Positions 12,301 through 27,300 of a stretch of DNA of 64,000 nucleotides are shown piece by piece (position 1 is the stretch's first letter; every line of letters begins with the position of its first letter). The DNA lies in NCBI GenBank assembly GCA_964017045.1, contig OZ024811.1, forward strand, positions 15,519,312 to 15,583,311. Reading direction: 5' to 3'. The position numbers and the translations under genes were made by a program. The DNA comes from Omphiscola glabra. Its lineage: Eukaryota; Mollusca; Gastropoda; Lymnaeidae. The notes under the pieces are model-generated. The model was not told the origin of the DNA. It saw nothing but the letters and a program-made list of their open reading frames with translations, and did not search any database.

Positions 12301-15300
12301 TAGTCATCGAGGTACTGTCATTGACAACATTGGCATGATTTGATTAACCAACTGACAAATGGACTGTCATGTGTGCAAATCTTTTTTTAATATATGGGGT
12401 AAGTCTAAATTGTGAAAAGAAGTCGGTTGAAATACCCTTTAAAAAAAATATTTCTTTTTATTAACTGTGAAAATGCGAATTGCGATCCTCTTGTATCAAA
12501 CCAAGACAAACAAGAGTACTTACTCTTTGCTACCTACTTTATTTACTAGTCTTAGTTACCAACAGGTTTGTTTAAATATATAAGAAAAAGTATTAAAACC
12601 TAACATTCCTTTTATTTTACGAAGATACTTGAATTTGAACTTTATTTTGTGTAAGCTGAGTATGCCATATTTTTAAGAAACTTTTTCTTTCATAATATAT
12701 ACAATATGTAAAAAGACTTACTAATGTGAACAATCATAAATTAATTAACCTAAGATCTTGATGGTGATCCTGATAGATTTCAGCTGATCTGATCTCACAC
12801 TGTGCACAGACGGCATCAATGAGCTGTGCTACTGACACAAAACATTCATAAACTCACATCATTAAGAATTGTGGTGACTTTTGCCATGTCTGTTAGCTCC
12901 TCATACATCCTGTCACTGGGCTGAGCTCCCATTTTCATGAAATCTCCAAACAGAATTGGTTTAGTCACAAATGAATCTGGCTCAACATTCTAGAGAAGTT
13001 AGAAAAACAGAGGATTTTTTTAATTTTTTGGCATTCATTAAAAAAAAAAATGCATTTAATGTCTCACTGCATGTTCTGTTGCGGAGAGCTCGAGCATCCT
13101 ACCATACATCTAAATACTTCTCAAACACAGTGTCTTTATCAGCTCCATTTTTTTCTCACAGAGTTTTAAAACTTTGCCTTGTAAATGTTCTCAGAGTTTC
13201 AACAGTGGACTGGTCATCTTTTCATAAGGAAAAACATATTTCAGTCCCAATGGTTTTTGTAACACAACAAGTTAACCTTGATCTGTCACATGACAATTTA
13301 TCTATTCCCACTCCACGATGGCGTAGGGATTCGACAATAATGAACTGTATCACGAGAAAAAGCAAGGACTAGTTTTTCAGAGCGGAAGGGGAACTCATGA
13401 TTTTTTCTGAGTAGGGAGTGCATGATTTTTATCTGAGAGGATGGAAGACATGTTGGACCTGGCTGTTGTAGTAATTTCGGATAGAATGATATTCAAAGTG
13501 TTTATTTTATTCTTTACACTTTCACTTTGTCAGTTACAAGGATGTACCAATTTGGCATTAGATTTATTTTATTGTTTATCATGTAATAAAGTACAGTGTG
13601 AATTATTCAGTTGGATTTATTCAGTTCGTCGATAAGTATAAGTAGCTACAGGTCATCCATCATATTACAGTAATAATTAACATACAGAAAGTATGGTTAC
13701 TTTATGTACTTACAGTTTTCATGCTAAAACTATTCCCACAACAATTGTCAAATGGGGGCAGCTCATTTACTCAAAGCTAAATAGTGAGGAATTACACATA
13801 AAAACCCAGAGTTAACAAACCTCCCCAAAGTGTTTGCTGGCCATCTCTGCCATGATCTGATGGAAGAACATCTTGTCTTCGCTGTTGATGAGCCTGTCGT
13901 GGAAGACGCGCTGGGTCTCATGGACAAACAGGCGGAAAATCTGAGGCCTGTCTCTGATGACTCCTGGGTCAGCTTGCAGCATGCCTGGATAGAATTGCAA
14001 AACCTTAAGTGAGGTCCACTTAATGAGCTGGTTGTCAAATGAATGTGTCATTGTCTTCTTTTTGAAGCTTTGCTTTTCCCCCCAAAAAGGGGGCTTTTGT
14101 TTCTGGGAGTTCATCAATAGGTCAAGGTCAAGAAACCTTTTGATATGTAAAGAGAGGCATTTTAATTTATATTCTTTGTTTATGTTTCATCACCCTGAGA
14201 TAGACTGCATATCACAATTAAATTGGCTTTTTGCAATAACATGTACCAGTTCTTACCCTGGACACACTTGGACAGATCTCTGAGGTTAAACACATAGTGG
14301 GACTTGGCCGGAGTCGGCAACAGATCAGAACTCATCCTGAAGTAAAGTTCAACAGCTGCCCCAACAATGGCTTCAGCACACTGGCGCACAACATGGGGGA
14401 AGTCCATGAGGAATCCATTGAGGATAGCCTGATGAGAGATAAATATACATAGAAAATTGTGATGATGATAGTTGGAATCTTATTACTAATGAGGAAGTCG
14501 ATGTTACGAGCATCAAACCTGACATTTGAAAAAAAAATTTTTTTAACAACCATTGTGCAAAATTGAATTGAAATAGCATGCAAATATTTACAGCAAAACC
14601 ATTTAGTTAAAATGTTTGTTATTTTAATAATGTGATCTGAAATTTGAAGTGAAATTAATTTTATACTCAGGAATGTGTTTTTTGAAAATGGGGAATTCCT
14701 AAAACAACCACAGAAAATATTTGCAGACAATTTAAACTAACGAGCTAAAATTCCCAGCATTTTCTAGGTGGTATGTTCTTTGTCCCTCTCTCTTGCTTTC
14801 ATCAACAATCTAACATGCCGACAAAAGCAACAAAATTCTTTATTATGTAATCAACATTCCCTTAATCATTTTCAATAGTGCAAGTCCCTGGATGGCAGCA
14901 TGTATCTTCCCCACACAAGCCACATATGAGCAGTAGTACAAGTCCCTCGATGGAAGCATGTATCTTTCCCACACAAGCCACATATGAGCAATGAATTGTT
15001 GTCTTTCCTAGGTTGTCCCAGCCTGACCTTCTCATCCCGTGTAAACTCTGTAGAAACCACCAGCTCTGTGCTGACCTTCAAAGTCAGTTGACGCAGGCAT
15101 CCATCCACAGCTTGATGTCAAATCACATAGCAGTATCTATTACTTTTGAATTCATATATAATCTGATGATCCCAGACCACACAATGGAGAGCAAGTAAAT
15201 TACAAAAATGTTTGATAAAATGTTACACGTACCATGAACATGTGTTTTAGGCTGTGCTCATTAGGAGATGGTATGCACAGCATGCTGAAATGTCTGAACA

Positions 15301-18300
15301 TGCGAGGAGAGACAGGGTTCCTACCACCACCAGGGGGCGCACATGCAGCTGACAGTGTCACATCCTGTAAACAAATAAAATAATTCAATAGAAACCTAAT
15401 GAATCACTTGAAAAACACAAAGTATTTTTTTCAGAGGTGTCAAGTTGACGAGCTTTAATATTTCACAAGCGTCAAGTTGACGAGCTTTAATATTTCTGGA
15501 ACTGAGAGTTGCTTACTTCAATTTCTTTCCATTGCATCGTCTCCCTGTCATAAAGTCCACCAAAGTCCTGGTACTGTCTCAACAATTCTATGGGTGGCTG
15601 AGAGCCATATGTGTCCAGTTTGGGCATGTTGAGATCATCAATAAAAATGATCACCCTTTTACCCTTGGGGGCACCTGTCAATGAAACAATAGTAAAATTG
15701 GCATAAACACCCTGCCACAAATTTCCCCACAATATATTTGTTGTTTCATAGATAAATTTTATTTCCCCCTCAAGTATTTGCAATGCAGATACTCTAATTA
15801 CCAAGAACATTCTTTCTTCTCTTCTCCAGTTTGGATTCAATCATTTCCTGAGTTCTGAAACTGCTTGTCTGAGCAGAGAAGTTGATGAAAATTGGCACAT
15901 AGTTTTGTCTGTCAGCTATACTCTCTAGAAGACCCCTTGCAACAACAGACTGGGGATCAAAATGTGTATCTTGATTAATCAAATTACCTTCTGCCATCCC
16001 AAAATTAATAATCTTGAAAACAAAGTAAACAACTTTTTCATTTAAAAATCCTCAGTAAGTTTTAAAAAATAAAGATTTTTGTTAGAAATAAGTAGACCTA
16101 TTCTATAAATGCAACAAAGGCATTGATATTTATAGACTCTGCAAGATATTCTTTAGGTTTTCAGTTCATAAAAAAAGCTTTAATTTGCAACAAGAAATTA
16201 TTTATTTTAAAAAAAAAATTGTTTGGTTGCAAGAAGTCAAAACTATAATTTTAAAACTCATGAGAAATTGGATAGGATCTATTAATATTTTAAGTCTATT
16301 CCGTTGGTAACTCACCTTGCCAACGCCAGTGCCACCAGTGTACAAGACTGATCTGCTGACACTGAGGAGTTTGTCAAGGATGTAGCCAAACCTGACAGTA
16401 TCAACCGTTGGGACCAACATCTCAAAGAATGATCCCTCACGGTTGTACTTAAAACTGGGAACTATTTTTTCCCAGGTATCCATTCGCCGCGCCTCATAGT
16501 CTACATAGTAGCTCCATAAGTCTCCAGCGGACGGCAGCTGAAAGAAAAAGATGTGAGGTTATCAATAAATTGTATTTTTTTTTTTGGATTGGGGGGGGGT
16601 GTTTAGTTAGCTATCTTTCCTCAAAGGTTCTCTCGCTTCATTCTTTAATTTTAAAATTAATTTTCAAAATATACTTTATTATTATTATTATTGGTCGTTT
16701 TCTATAGGGCTGGGCTCACCACTCTGTACATACAATTTAACAAACATAATCTTGAACTTAAAAATTAATGTACATTAATTTAATAAAACAAAACAGATGT
16801 GTATTCGCTTCAACCATTCCATAATTATTTACATGTGAAGCCATGGACAGCATTCAGCAGCATCGTTTAACAGTCAGAGGGGGGAATCAGTCAGGATAGT
16901 AGAGTTTAAAGAGATGTGTTTTGAGTGCAGTTTTGAAGGCTGTGATGGTAATAGATTGAGGATGTGTAGTGAAAGAGAATTCCATTGATTGGGGGCACAG
17001 TAAGAGAAAGATCGTTCACCGTATGTTTTTGTGTGAATCTTGGGGACAGAAAGTCTAGCCAGTCTGCGGAGGAGCGAAGCTGTCAAAGGGGTGAATAGAC
17101 AGAGAGAAGTTCGGTAGAAAGGAAGGGCAGGAATTCGAGAAAAAGTTGTGGCAGAGAACAGAGAGTTTATAGTCAATCCGTGCTTGTACAGGGAGCCAAT
17201 GAAGTGAATGAAGCAGTGGTGTGACGTGATCAAGTTTTTTTGCTTTTAAAACTAGCCTAGCAGCCGAGTTTTGAACCTTTTGTAATTTTTCTAAGAAGTG
17301 TTTTGGTGAACCTGACAGAAGAGAGTTGCAATAGTCAAGACAAGAGGGGACAAGAGCATAGACTATGCAGAGGCATAGCTACAGTTAGTGCCACCTTGAA
17401 AGGGGCCAAGCATTTTTTGCTGCTACACTATAAAAAAAAACTGCGGTTGGCCAAAAATGCAACCCCTCAACATATAGAAAAAAAGTGCTGCCTATGGATC
17501 TACTCATGTAATGCCTAATGTAAATAATAATAAAGGGGAGGCTGAAATCAAACTGTAATTCAGGATAAATGAAGTAAACAGTAAAGGTGAAATTGATAAA
17601 TTATCCACACAAAAAACAAAAAACATCTCATTAGCAACAAGTCTTCAACGTTCAAACAAAACGGGACTAGTAAAAAAATATATATTTTTTAAGAAAAGAT
17701 ATAATGAAAAAATTAACTTAGCTGACAATGGTGGTATAGAAACAGACAATTATTGATGAGAGTTGCCTACCTTAGCTTCACCCATGTCATCAAACTGTCC
17801 CCTGACAAAAGTGTCAAACTGGTCCCAGTAGTTTTCTGTCAAGTTCCCTCCTACGGCCCACAAGTAAGAGAAAACAAAGGTCTGTGCAATCAGCATGTGC
17901 AGCTTGGTCTGGGGGGGAATATAACAGGTGATATTACACATGATGATTGGTTACAAGTGTTCATTAATCAATTTTGATAATTTATAATCAGTAATAAACT
18001 AAATCAGCAGCAAAGTTAATCAGTATTTTCCAAGCTTTATGTTTATGTCCTGCTTTAATAAAGAAAATTCTTTGCACTCTCATTTCATAGAATAATGTCC
18101 ACTGGAATATAGTTAGCCATAAATAAAGGCAACAATTGTCAGTCACTTTTAAGTAGCATACTTACCAGTTTGAAAATTTAAAAAACCTGACTACGACATG
18201 GATGTGTAAAAAATGTAAGTCCAGAACAATAAGGAAATGAAATTCTTATTCATTATGCTAGGTATGACTAAGTGTCTGGGTGTAGAGAGACTGAAGGCTG

Positions 18301-21300
18301 GGGAGGGGGCTTTTCTAAAGTCACTCTCACCTGATCTAGATTCATGTCCAGGCCTCCCCTGGCAGGGAATATGAGGGCCTCCAGCAGACGGCACAGTGTC
18401 TCAACTTTGCTGATGTCAACCTGTGAGGGAAACAAAAAAAAAAGGTCACAAGGCTGCTGTGTTACGAATAACAAGTTGTCATTCTCAGGTCACAATTTTG
18501 GCACTTGTTATCCACATCATCCTACCAAAAAGAGATGTAAAAAATGTATGCTTTCTTTTTCTATAGGTAAATCAAGCATAATCCTGAATTTTTTATAAAA
18601 GAATCTCTAAAAACAAGTTACGTCAATTTTATTAATAAGATTTTATTTCCTAAAAGCGTTTTGTAAAAAAACATTTGCACATTTGTATTCTTACCTGATT
18701 AATGGCCTGTTCACATTTCTTGTTGACAAACTGGAGACCGTTCTCAACAGCTTTTTCAAACAGCATAAGGAGGAATTCCATACTTTCTGGTTTCAGACGT
18801 TTTTCATAGGCTTTGATCCAAGTTTTAACAAATGGCATCCACTTGAGCTCTTCAGCATCCACATAGACCATGCCACACCTGGAATGGATGCATATTGAAG
18901 AGATTTTTACAGAGGAGTAACTTGCAGGAATTTCCATAAAAATTATAATGTAAGATAAGTTCTGACCCTTCATTTAAAAAAAAACAACTGAAGCTCAGTC
19001 AGTAAAATAAAGGAAGAGGTACCTGCTGACAGTGGCAGGGGAGGCTACTGCCAAATCCTGCACTTCAAACAACATGTGTATGTAGGGTGTAAACTTGATC
19101 CTCTCACTGTTGGCCAGGCACAGCATCTTGTTGTCATCCAGCACAGTGTTCATGTTCTCAATCCACAACGCATCCACCGGGCCATCGCAGACAATCCACT
19201 GGTGATCTTCAGTTGTGTCCTGGAAATTTCAGTTTTGATTAGAATGAGAGATTCAACTAAAATCAGAATTTGATAAGTAAGTTTATTTCCTTTCATCCTA
19301 AATAATAATTTAAAAAAAAATAAAAAAATCAATGTTGAAAGACACCAGCTAATTTAACTTAGGATTAAAAATCAGCAATCTATGCTCTCTCAACAAACAA
19401 GAAAAAATACAGACATGTCAAAAGACAATAAAAATGTGTTGTTCTCCTATGTTGGAAAATCAGTTTTTTTACTTGAACATAATTATTATTTATTTTCTCA
19501 AACTACCAATGTTCACATTGGGCTGTCTCCATGTTCAAGTTGCTTTTGTTGTTTTGTTTTAATTTGAGAATTCTTTACAACATCATAACCCCGTAAGTTC
19601 ATTGTAAACAATGTTGACAAAATGTTGCTGAACAAAACTTTTGTGGGTGTAAAAAACAGATTTATTGGGAACGTCCCATCATGTGGCTGTGTAAAAATAA
19701 CAAGGGGTTTAACTCACATGATCCTAAAATGGAAACATGATTGGACACTGCCGAGACAACCCCCACCATCTGTAACTGACCTGAACTGCATGTCTGACTG
19801 TAAGACCCATCAATCCATCCTTCCACTCCATGGTCAGCTTGTCCACTCCACCATACAGCTCTTCCATTGTGATGGCCTTGGGGTTAAGTACAAAAGTGTG
19901 GACTGGTTGGTAAAAGTCCACCCCTAGATTTTCTTTATGTAGATTTTCAAGGGCTTGAGCTAAAATCTACAATTTAAAAAAAAAAAAAACTTTTAAACTT
20001 TATTCCTCAAAATATATTTCTCATAACTATCATTTAAAGTGTATATGAAAAAATGTTTGAGACTTTTTAAAAATAATAAATGTTAAACAAGAAATTTAAA
20101 GAATGTTTTTGCAGAACACCATTTCATTCTTAGATTAAATGTGTGTTAAGACTAACAGAATTCAATGAACCATTATTTAATCTTCTTTCATCAGGCATTA
20201 ACCACCAACCTGGTAAATGGTTGTCTTGCCACCACCTGTGGGGCCAACCAACATGACACCATGGCGTACAATCATTGTCTCATAGAACTGAATAACTTTG
20301 ACAATTTGGTTCTCAACAACTTGCAAGCCTGGGGTAGAAACAAATGCCAAGTTAGTAAAGTTAGACAGTTATAACCTCATGCTAAGATAAATACTTTAGA
20401 TGTCTTGTGTTTATATTGTTATAATTGTAAATTGATGTCTTTGTTTAAATGTATATTTATTTATGTGCTGAAAATGAATATGTAGGCCTACATTTCCATT
20501 CATTAGGATCAGTAATAAATCTTATCTTAATGCGCTTAAAAATTGTATTTATTCTGTTAAAATCTTTTTTCTCCTTAGACCTTAGTAGCAATGACTTACT
20601 TTGTTATATCATCCTCAACGTTTTTAATTTACCTTTGGCAAGCTGTACATTGATTATCTCCTCTTTCAAACGCCCATAGTCATGTTCAGGAATCTCCACT
20701 CCAGGAAACAGGTCAGATAGAATGGCCTAGTATAATAAATGACACAATTTAATTTAGAAAATATATCATTGAGATTACATAAGACAAAGTAATTTTTTTA
20801 AATGTGATTCTAAATTGCTTAAGAAACAGATGAAAATGGTAGACATTTTAAGAAAGTAGCATACCATCACAGATATTTTTAAAGTCAAATGGATAAATAT
20901 ATATTATTTTTGTTTAAAGTTATCAGTTAAAATAAATAAGCAATGTGTTTGTCTATATCCTACATCTAAGCTTTTTAGTAAATAAAAGAATACTTTTTTT
21001 GTGTGCTCTTCTAAGGAGTGCCCCATTGTGTTTTATGTCAAAGTGCTGGGTTGTCATTGAGAAGACTTAATCAGTTTTACCCTAGTTCTATTTTCTCCCT
21101 TTCATCTGAGTGCAGTCTGTCTAATTTGATTACCTATCTTTTCTTGGTAAATCAATCAGCGCATCCTCTCACATACACTCTGCTCAGTGACATTACAAAT
21201 AATTGACTTGAAATTTATCTAACACCTCCATGAACCTTACCTGGAACAGCAGTGCGTCCTGTGTCAAGAACTTTGGCAAGTTGCTGTCTCTCAGGGCTCT

Positions 21301-24300
21301 GATCAAGACAACATCTTCTGCTTTATCAGGGTTTTGTCTCTTCAAGGAACCAGCCATGACCAAGACACTCTTGACGGCACGCATACCGAAATCGTAGTGA
21401 TCTTGCTGGGACAGCTGCTCCGAGCACAGTTTGTACATCTGTGTCATCTTCTGGGCAAGTCCCTTGGAGGACTCAAAGCCTTCAGAGTATAGGATCACTT
21501 CAGCTATGAGAGCTGTGGATATAAAATTTAATGAAAAAAATGTCAAATAAAAATTACAAATTTGTTGTTGAAACCCTGTTGTTTTGACTCCACCACAGAG
21601 CCAATTTAATTTTTAAACTAAGTATTGTGTCAAATTGGTTTTTTAAACCAATGAACTTTGGGCCACTTTCTCAAAAGATGACCTGTTTTCTATATTATGG
21701 CCTAATTTAAATACTATTTTGCTTTAATACATCTTATATAATTAGCTAAGTTGTCACATTCTTCAAAGCTACCGTATTTACATGACATATAAATTATCAT
21801 CATTTATATTAGTTTAAATGAAATGCTTTGCTGACCTTTCCAGGGGAGACTATTGCTCCTTTTGGTGAATTCATCGCAAGAATGTCATTTTGTGCTTAAA
21901 TGTTTGTACTGAATGAATGTTGTTCTTTGTTCCATTAATTTATCTTAAAATCCATTAAAAGCAGTGTATTGTTATAGTAATTCATTTGACTCCCACCCAA
22001 AAAATAAACAAATGCATGGCATAACTTACTGTAATCTGGCACCATCATGGCAATGGGTCTGAACAAAGCTTTTAGGTTGTCAGGTAACTCTGTCCTCCCA
22101 GCATAGCCAGGGTTCATGGTGATGAAGGCAGCACATGTGTACACAAGCTTAATCTCACGACCTTCAAACATGAATCTTTGCAGCTGAACAAATTTGGGGG
22201 AGAATATTTTATTTTAATGATACAGATACATTTTTTAAAAAAATTGAGATATTGAAAAATATTATTGCACAAGTTTTTTTTTGTTGGTATAGTAGCAGTT
22301 AAAAATAATGATTATAGTTCACTGAAAAAGAATTGGTTTTTACAAACTTTTCATTGGAACATCATTTCATGTTTTTAAACACACATTTCATACTTTAAAT
22401 AATACAATAGCATTTCAAACAGACTTTTGTGGTATATTTTTAACATATTGTCATTGTGAAACTCTAAATCAGGGGTTCTTAACTAGTTTATCCAGCACCC
22501 TGTTTGGGGTGAGGGAAACAATGTCATTGGGTGTGCTAGGACCCTTCTTGAACATGAGGTTTAATTGGATTGGATGTTTATATACACTTTTTTTCAAGAT
22601 GGGGTGCGGGAAATGTTTTGAAATCGAGGGGGTTTGGTGATGCAAAAAAGGTTAAGAACCCCTGCTCAAAATGTTGAGGTCAGCTATTTTTTCAGTTTTG
22701 ACATTAAACAGTAAAAGACTTTCAAAGGTAACATGAAGTATTACATTTGTTTTATTAGATTTATAAATTTAAAAAAAAAATCATTTTCCATTAATTCAAA
22801 TTCTAGTTATTTACAGGGGATGTGGGGAAGCCAGTCTTGAATAATATTGAAAAAACTGATTTTGGAAAATTCAAAGATATGCGTACAAGATTGACAGTGA
22901 TTACAAATGCAATATAAAATCTGGGGGCTAAATTAAGTCATTTCTGAAATAAAAAGTTTACATACCCTTTGAGCCTTGGCATTCCTGATGGTGATGAGTT
23001 GCTGGGCAATGACAGACAGGACCTCAATATTGATTCTGTTGAACTCATCAAAGCAACACCAGGCTCCTGACTGAGCCAGTCCAGAGAAGAAGCCACCCAT
23101 CATCTGGAAATAACAGGAAGTGTCCAGTGTCAGCATTTTGTTGCCTTACAGTTGTGCAAAATTTACAAACTGTAAACGTTTTTGCTGCTGCAAAGAGACT
23201 ATACTAGCAACTTCATTATTTTAATTATTATTTTTTTAACCCCTTAACTACCGCTGGGTTTTGACGATTTTTGCTGACTCAGCAAAACAAAACTAAAAAA
23301 CAAAGAAATTTCCGGTAATTTCATTCTCTATCCAATTCGCTTTTTAACTCCCCTTTACATAAACCAATAAAGAAATATATAGCATTGAAATATGACGTTG
23401 ACGTGATGTCCTTGGTATTTCAGAAAAGTTCTTTGCCTTTTTGTTATGACGACTATATGGTATTTGAAAGTGGGTGATCATGACGTCACGTTGACGTCAT
23501 CGGTAGCAAAAAGGTTACAAAAAATTTTTTTTTTTTTTTTTTTCAAAATTCAGTGAAGAATAAGTTATTTAATAAAAAAAAAGATTATTTAAGAATTAAT
23601 TTTTAAAATAAAAAGAAATAGCACAACATTTTTAAAAATAAGTATTAATATAGGCTAATGGAAAATAGAAATTATAATAATAATATGGCTTATAAAATAA
23701 AAGGGGAAAAAATTCTGCACCTGGCCTCAGGAAACATAAATAAAAAGTATACATACAAAAGAAAAGTATTTGAGGACTCAACTAACCTTATAGTCCAGAC
23801 CATCTGAGCAGTTGAAGACCACACACTGTTTAGCTAGAGATTTGGCCAAATCTTTTGTTGTCTCAGTCTTACCGGTACCTGCAGGACCAGCAGGTGCACC
23901 GCCAAGGTCAAGTTGCAGTGCCCCCATCAGACACAGGTAGCAGCGATCCTAATTTGAAAAAGTGTACAAAGCCTTTAATTGCATGAAATAAAAACATTTT
24001 TTAAAACACTTCAAATGCTAACTACTTTGTTTTGTTTGGTATCATCCAAAAGAATTACGGTATTTAGAAACTATTTGTATTTATTAGAGCTTTTCCTTTA
24101 AAAACTAGCACTTATACATGTCCTTAGACTGACCACTTACAGTGAGTGGTGTGATGACCAGACGAGGTGATGCACCAAGGTATTCATAGCCGTACTCATA
24201 GAGGGAGTTCGACATCCTTACAACACAGTTGTCTATTTCAGGATCCCAGTAGTAGCGAAGTTGTTTCTGCCACTCAAAACTGGTAACTTGATCCACCTAT

Positions 24301-27300
24301 TAGGTATATAATAATTCATGTAAATTCAGGTAGTAATGTGCCAAATAATTAGGATAGAAATTTTGGGTAGAAATGTGCTCAATAATATGGGTAGAAATAT
24401 GCTCAAAAATTTTGGGTAGAAATGTGCTCAATAATATGGGTAGAAATATGCTCAAATATTTTGGGTAGAAATGTGCTCAATAATATGGGTAGAAATATGC
24501 TCAAAAATTTTGGGTAGAAATGTGCTCAATAATATGGGTAGAAATATGCTCAAAGATTTTGGGTAGAAATGTGCTCAATAATTTCAGTAGAAAAATAAGG
24601 GTGACAACAACTTCAGAGAGACAATTTCCTAACAAATATTACACAAGGGAGAAATGTCAGAAAGGTCAAAACATAAAATACAATTAAGAGCACCGATGGC
24701 AAAATAAGGAAAAGAATGAATTATTCTTAAAATTGCTTCAGCCACATAACAAATCATTGCATCCATTGTTTTTAAACGTTTTGTGGAAAAAATGTCAATA
24801 ATATTTTAAATTCACAATGTATACTCTTCTCTCATTTTAAGAGGCAGACAAAAATTTAAAAAAAAAAGACCCTAAAAATGACAATTTTCCAGCGCTTTAC
24901 CTCTTTTTTAACCATATCAGTGATCATGTCCCTGGCATGGACATCTATTGTGATGAGGGCACAGAGCACTGCTCGCGCGAGCTTTGGAAGTTCTCCCCTT
25001 ACAATGGCGGCAAGGACATTCAAATCCTGGATTATAAACAGCTTAATGAATTACATGCCTAGATTATTTATGTTGTTTAAGTAAAATAAAACAGTATTTT
25101 CATTTTGCATCAAATGTAATGACACAACCTAATATAATATTAAACAAAGGTACATATTCAAATAAGAACTATATTGACATAGCTTGAAGGTGCAAATTAG
25201 AATTATATATGATAAATGACAATTTCAGAATGAGCTATCAGAAAACAGAAAGTACTTATTATACAGCGCTGACAGTCTCAAGTCAAATCCAACAATTAAA
25301 TTCCACCCAACTACCCATCTGAATATAAATTGCAACTCACGCTAAAGCTCTTCAGCTCAAATTCTTTCATGGCCTCCAACCTGTCAAAATCTCCCTCCAG
25401 AATTTCAGTGACATCCCTGCACCATTGGAGTTGGGAAATAGTTAGGACAACCTGCACATTGAATAGAATAGCTGGTGAGAGTAGCAGACGAATGTTAAGA
25501 AGACCTGCACATCAAAAATAATATAACTGCTGGTGGAAAACTAAAACTTGGTTTAAAATATTTCTTGTAACATTTCTACTGAGTTTATAAGAAATTGATT
25601 TTTTTTTTTTCAAATATCAGAAAACCATTATTTGTTATTGCTATTTATTTAACATATTTCACCATCTAAAGAGGATGCCATGACACAACCCATTCTCACC
25701 TGTGAACTATGGGACAGAATCCATTCTCACATGTAAACTATGGGACACAACCCATTCTCACCTGTAAACTATGGGACACAACCCATTCTCACCTGTAAAC
25801 TATGGGACACAACCCATTCTCACCTGTAAACTATGGGACACAACCCATTCTCACCTGTAAACTATGGGACACAACCCATTCTCACCTGTGAACTATGGGA
25901 CACAACCCATTCTCACCTGTGAACTATGGGACACAACCCATTCTCACCTGTGAACTATGGGACACAACCCATTCTCACCTGTGAACTATGGGACACAACC
26001 CATTCTCACCTGTAAAGTATGGGACACAACCCATTCTCAACTGTGAACTATGGGACACAACCCATTCTCACCTGTAAACTATGGGACACAACCCATTCTC
26101 ACCTGTAAACTATGGGACACAACCCATTCTCACCTGTGAACTATGGGACACAACCCATTCTCACTTGTGAACTTTGGGACAGAATCCATTCTCACCTGTG
26201 AGCTATGGGACACAACCCATTCTTCCCTTGGCCGCCTCTCATAGTCTCCTATTGCTGCTTTACAAAGTCGCCTCAAACTGGCAAACATGGCCTCCTCCAC
26301 TTTACCAAGCCAGTCCTCAACATTTCCTCTTGCTTTCAAACCCTGCAAATCATATATTCTTTTATCAAAAGTATCCCATTCAACCATTTTTTGAGGATTC
26401 ATTTTTAAAATGTATTTTTTAAATTTCAAATGATTGTGAGCAATGTGCACTTTTCAATGCAATATTCACTTTTTTTAAAAAATGAAAAATCATGCCACAT
26501 TAATCTACCAAAAAAAAAAAATGAATTAGCAAATTCTCATATGAATAGTTAAGATGCCACATCTTTCAAAGCTATTTACATGTCGTATAAATTATTCATG
26601 ACTAATATTAGGTTAAATGAAATGCTTTGCCGACCTTTCCAAGGGAGACTTTTTCTCCTTCTGGTGAAATCATTGCAAGAATGTCATTGGTGTAATGCAC
26701 TTCCTGAGCTTTGGCTTCATCATCTAGTTGATTGAATCATTAAATTTAGAGACTGAGAAAGCCATGCAAATAATCAAAGAGAAATTATGATTTTTATTTA
26801 AAGAGACTTATAGAAAATTAACAAGTTTGTTTCAGACAACTTAGAAACCACTTATTTTGCTGAATTTATTTAACAAAACAAAAATGATACGCTGAGGATA
26901 AAAAAAAAAAATGCATCCAAACAGACAAAAGTTCTCATACCTAATTCAGGTGTTGTTTTGCCTTCTGCTGCTGCTTGAATACCAAACTCCAATTTAGAAA
27001 TGGCATCGAAGCACTTTCTGAGATGTGGCTGGACTGCCAGGGGGTTCCTGGTCTGTGCCAGAATCTCCAGGAGCTCATCATTTGACAGGAAGTAGAATCT
27101 GTGTAAGTTAATGATTATTGTTTTTAGTGTTTTCAGGTTGAATTTATAATTCTTTTAAACATCAATTTCAGATATCAAAATATTTTTTAAGTTTTTTGAA
27201 GTCAACCATTATAGTTTTATTCAAATGAGTGATGCATCTTTTGTATTATCTTATTATAGCAGGTGTATTTATGAATTTTTAGTTAATTGAATCTGAAATT

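Noticed and set aside
12971..13372. 133-codon plus-strand frame
   Set aside because: It starts antisense inside DNAH6 exon 48, matches no family I know, and has no supporting signals.
14872..15108. 78-codon minus-strand frame with several cysteines
   Set aside because: The cysteines come from a 62-bp duplication; there are no splice sites fitting DNAH6 phase and no recognised domain. It could be a transposon scrap.
25683..26222. Regularly spaced repeats that could suggest a CRISPR array
   Set aside because: The 31-bp units are directly adjacent without spacers, and the surrounding DNA is eukaryotic.
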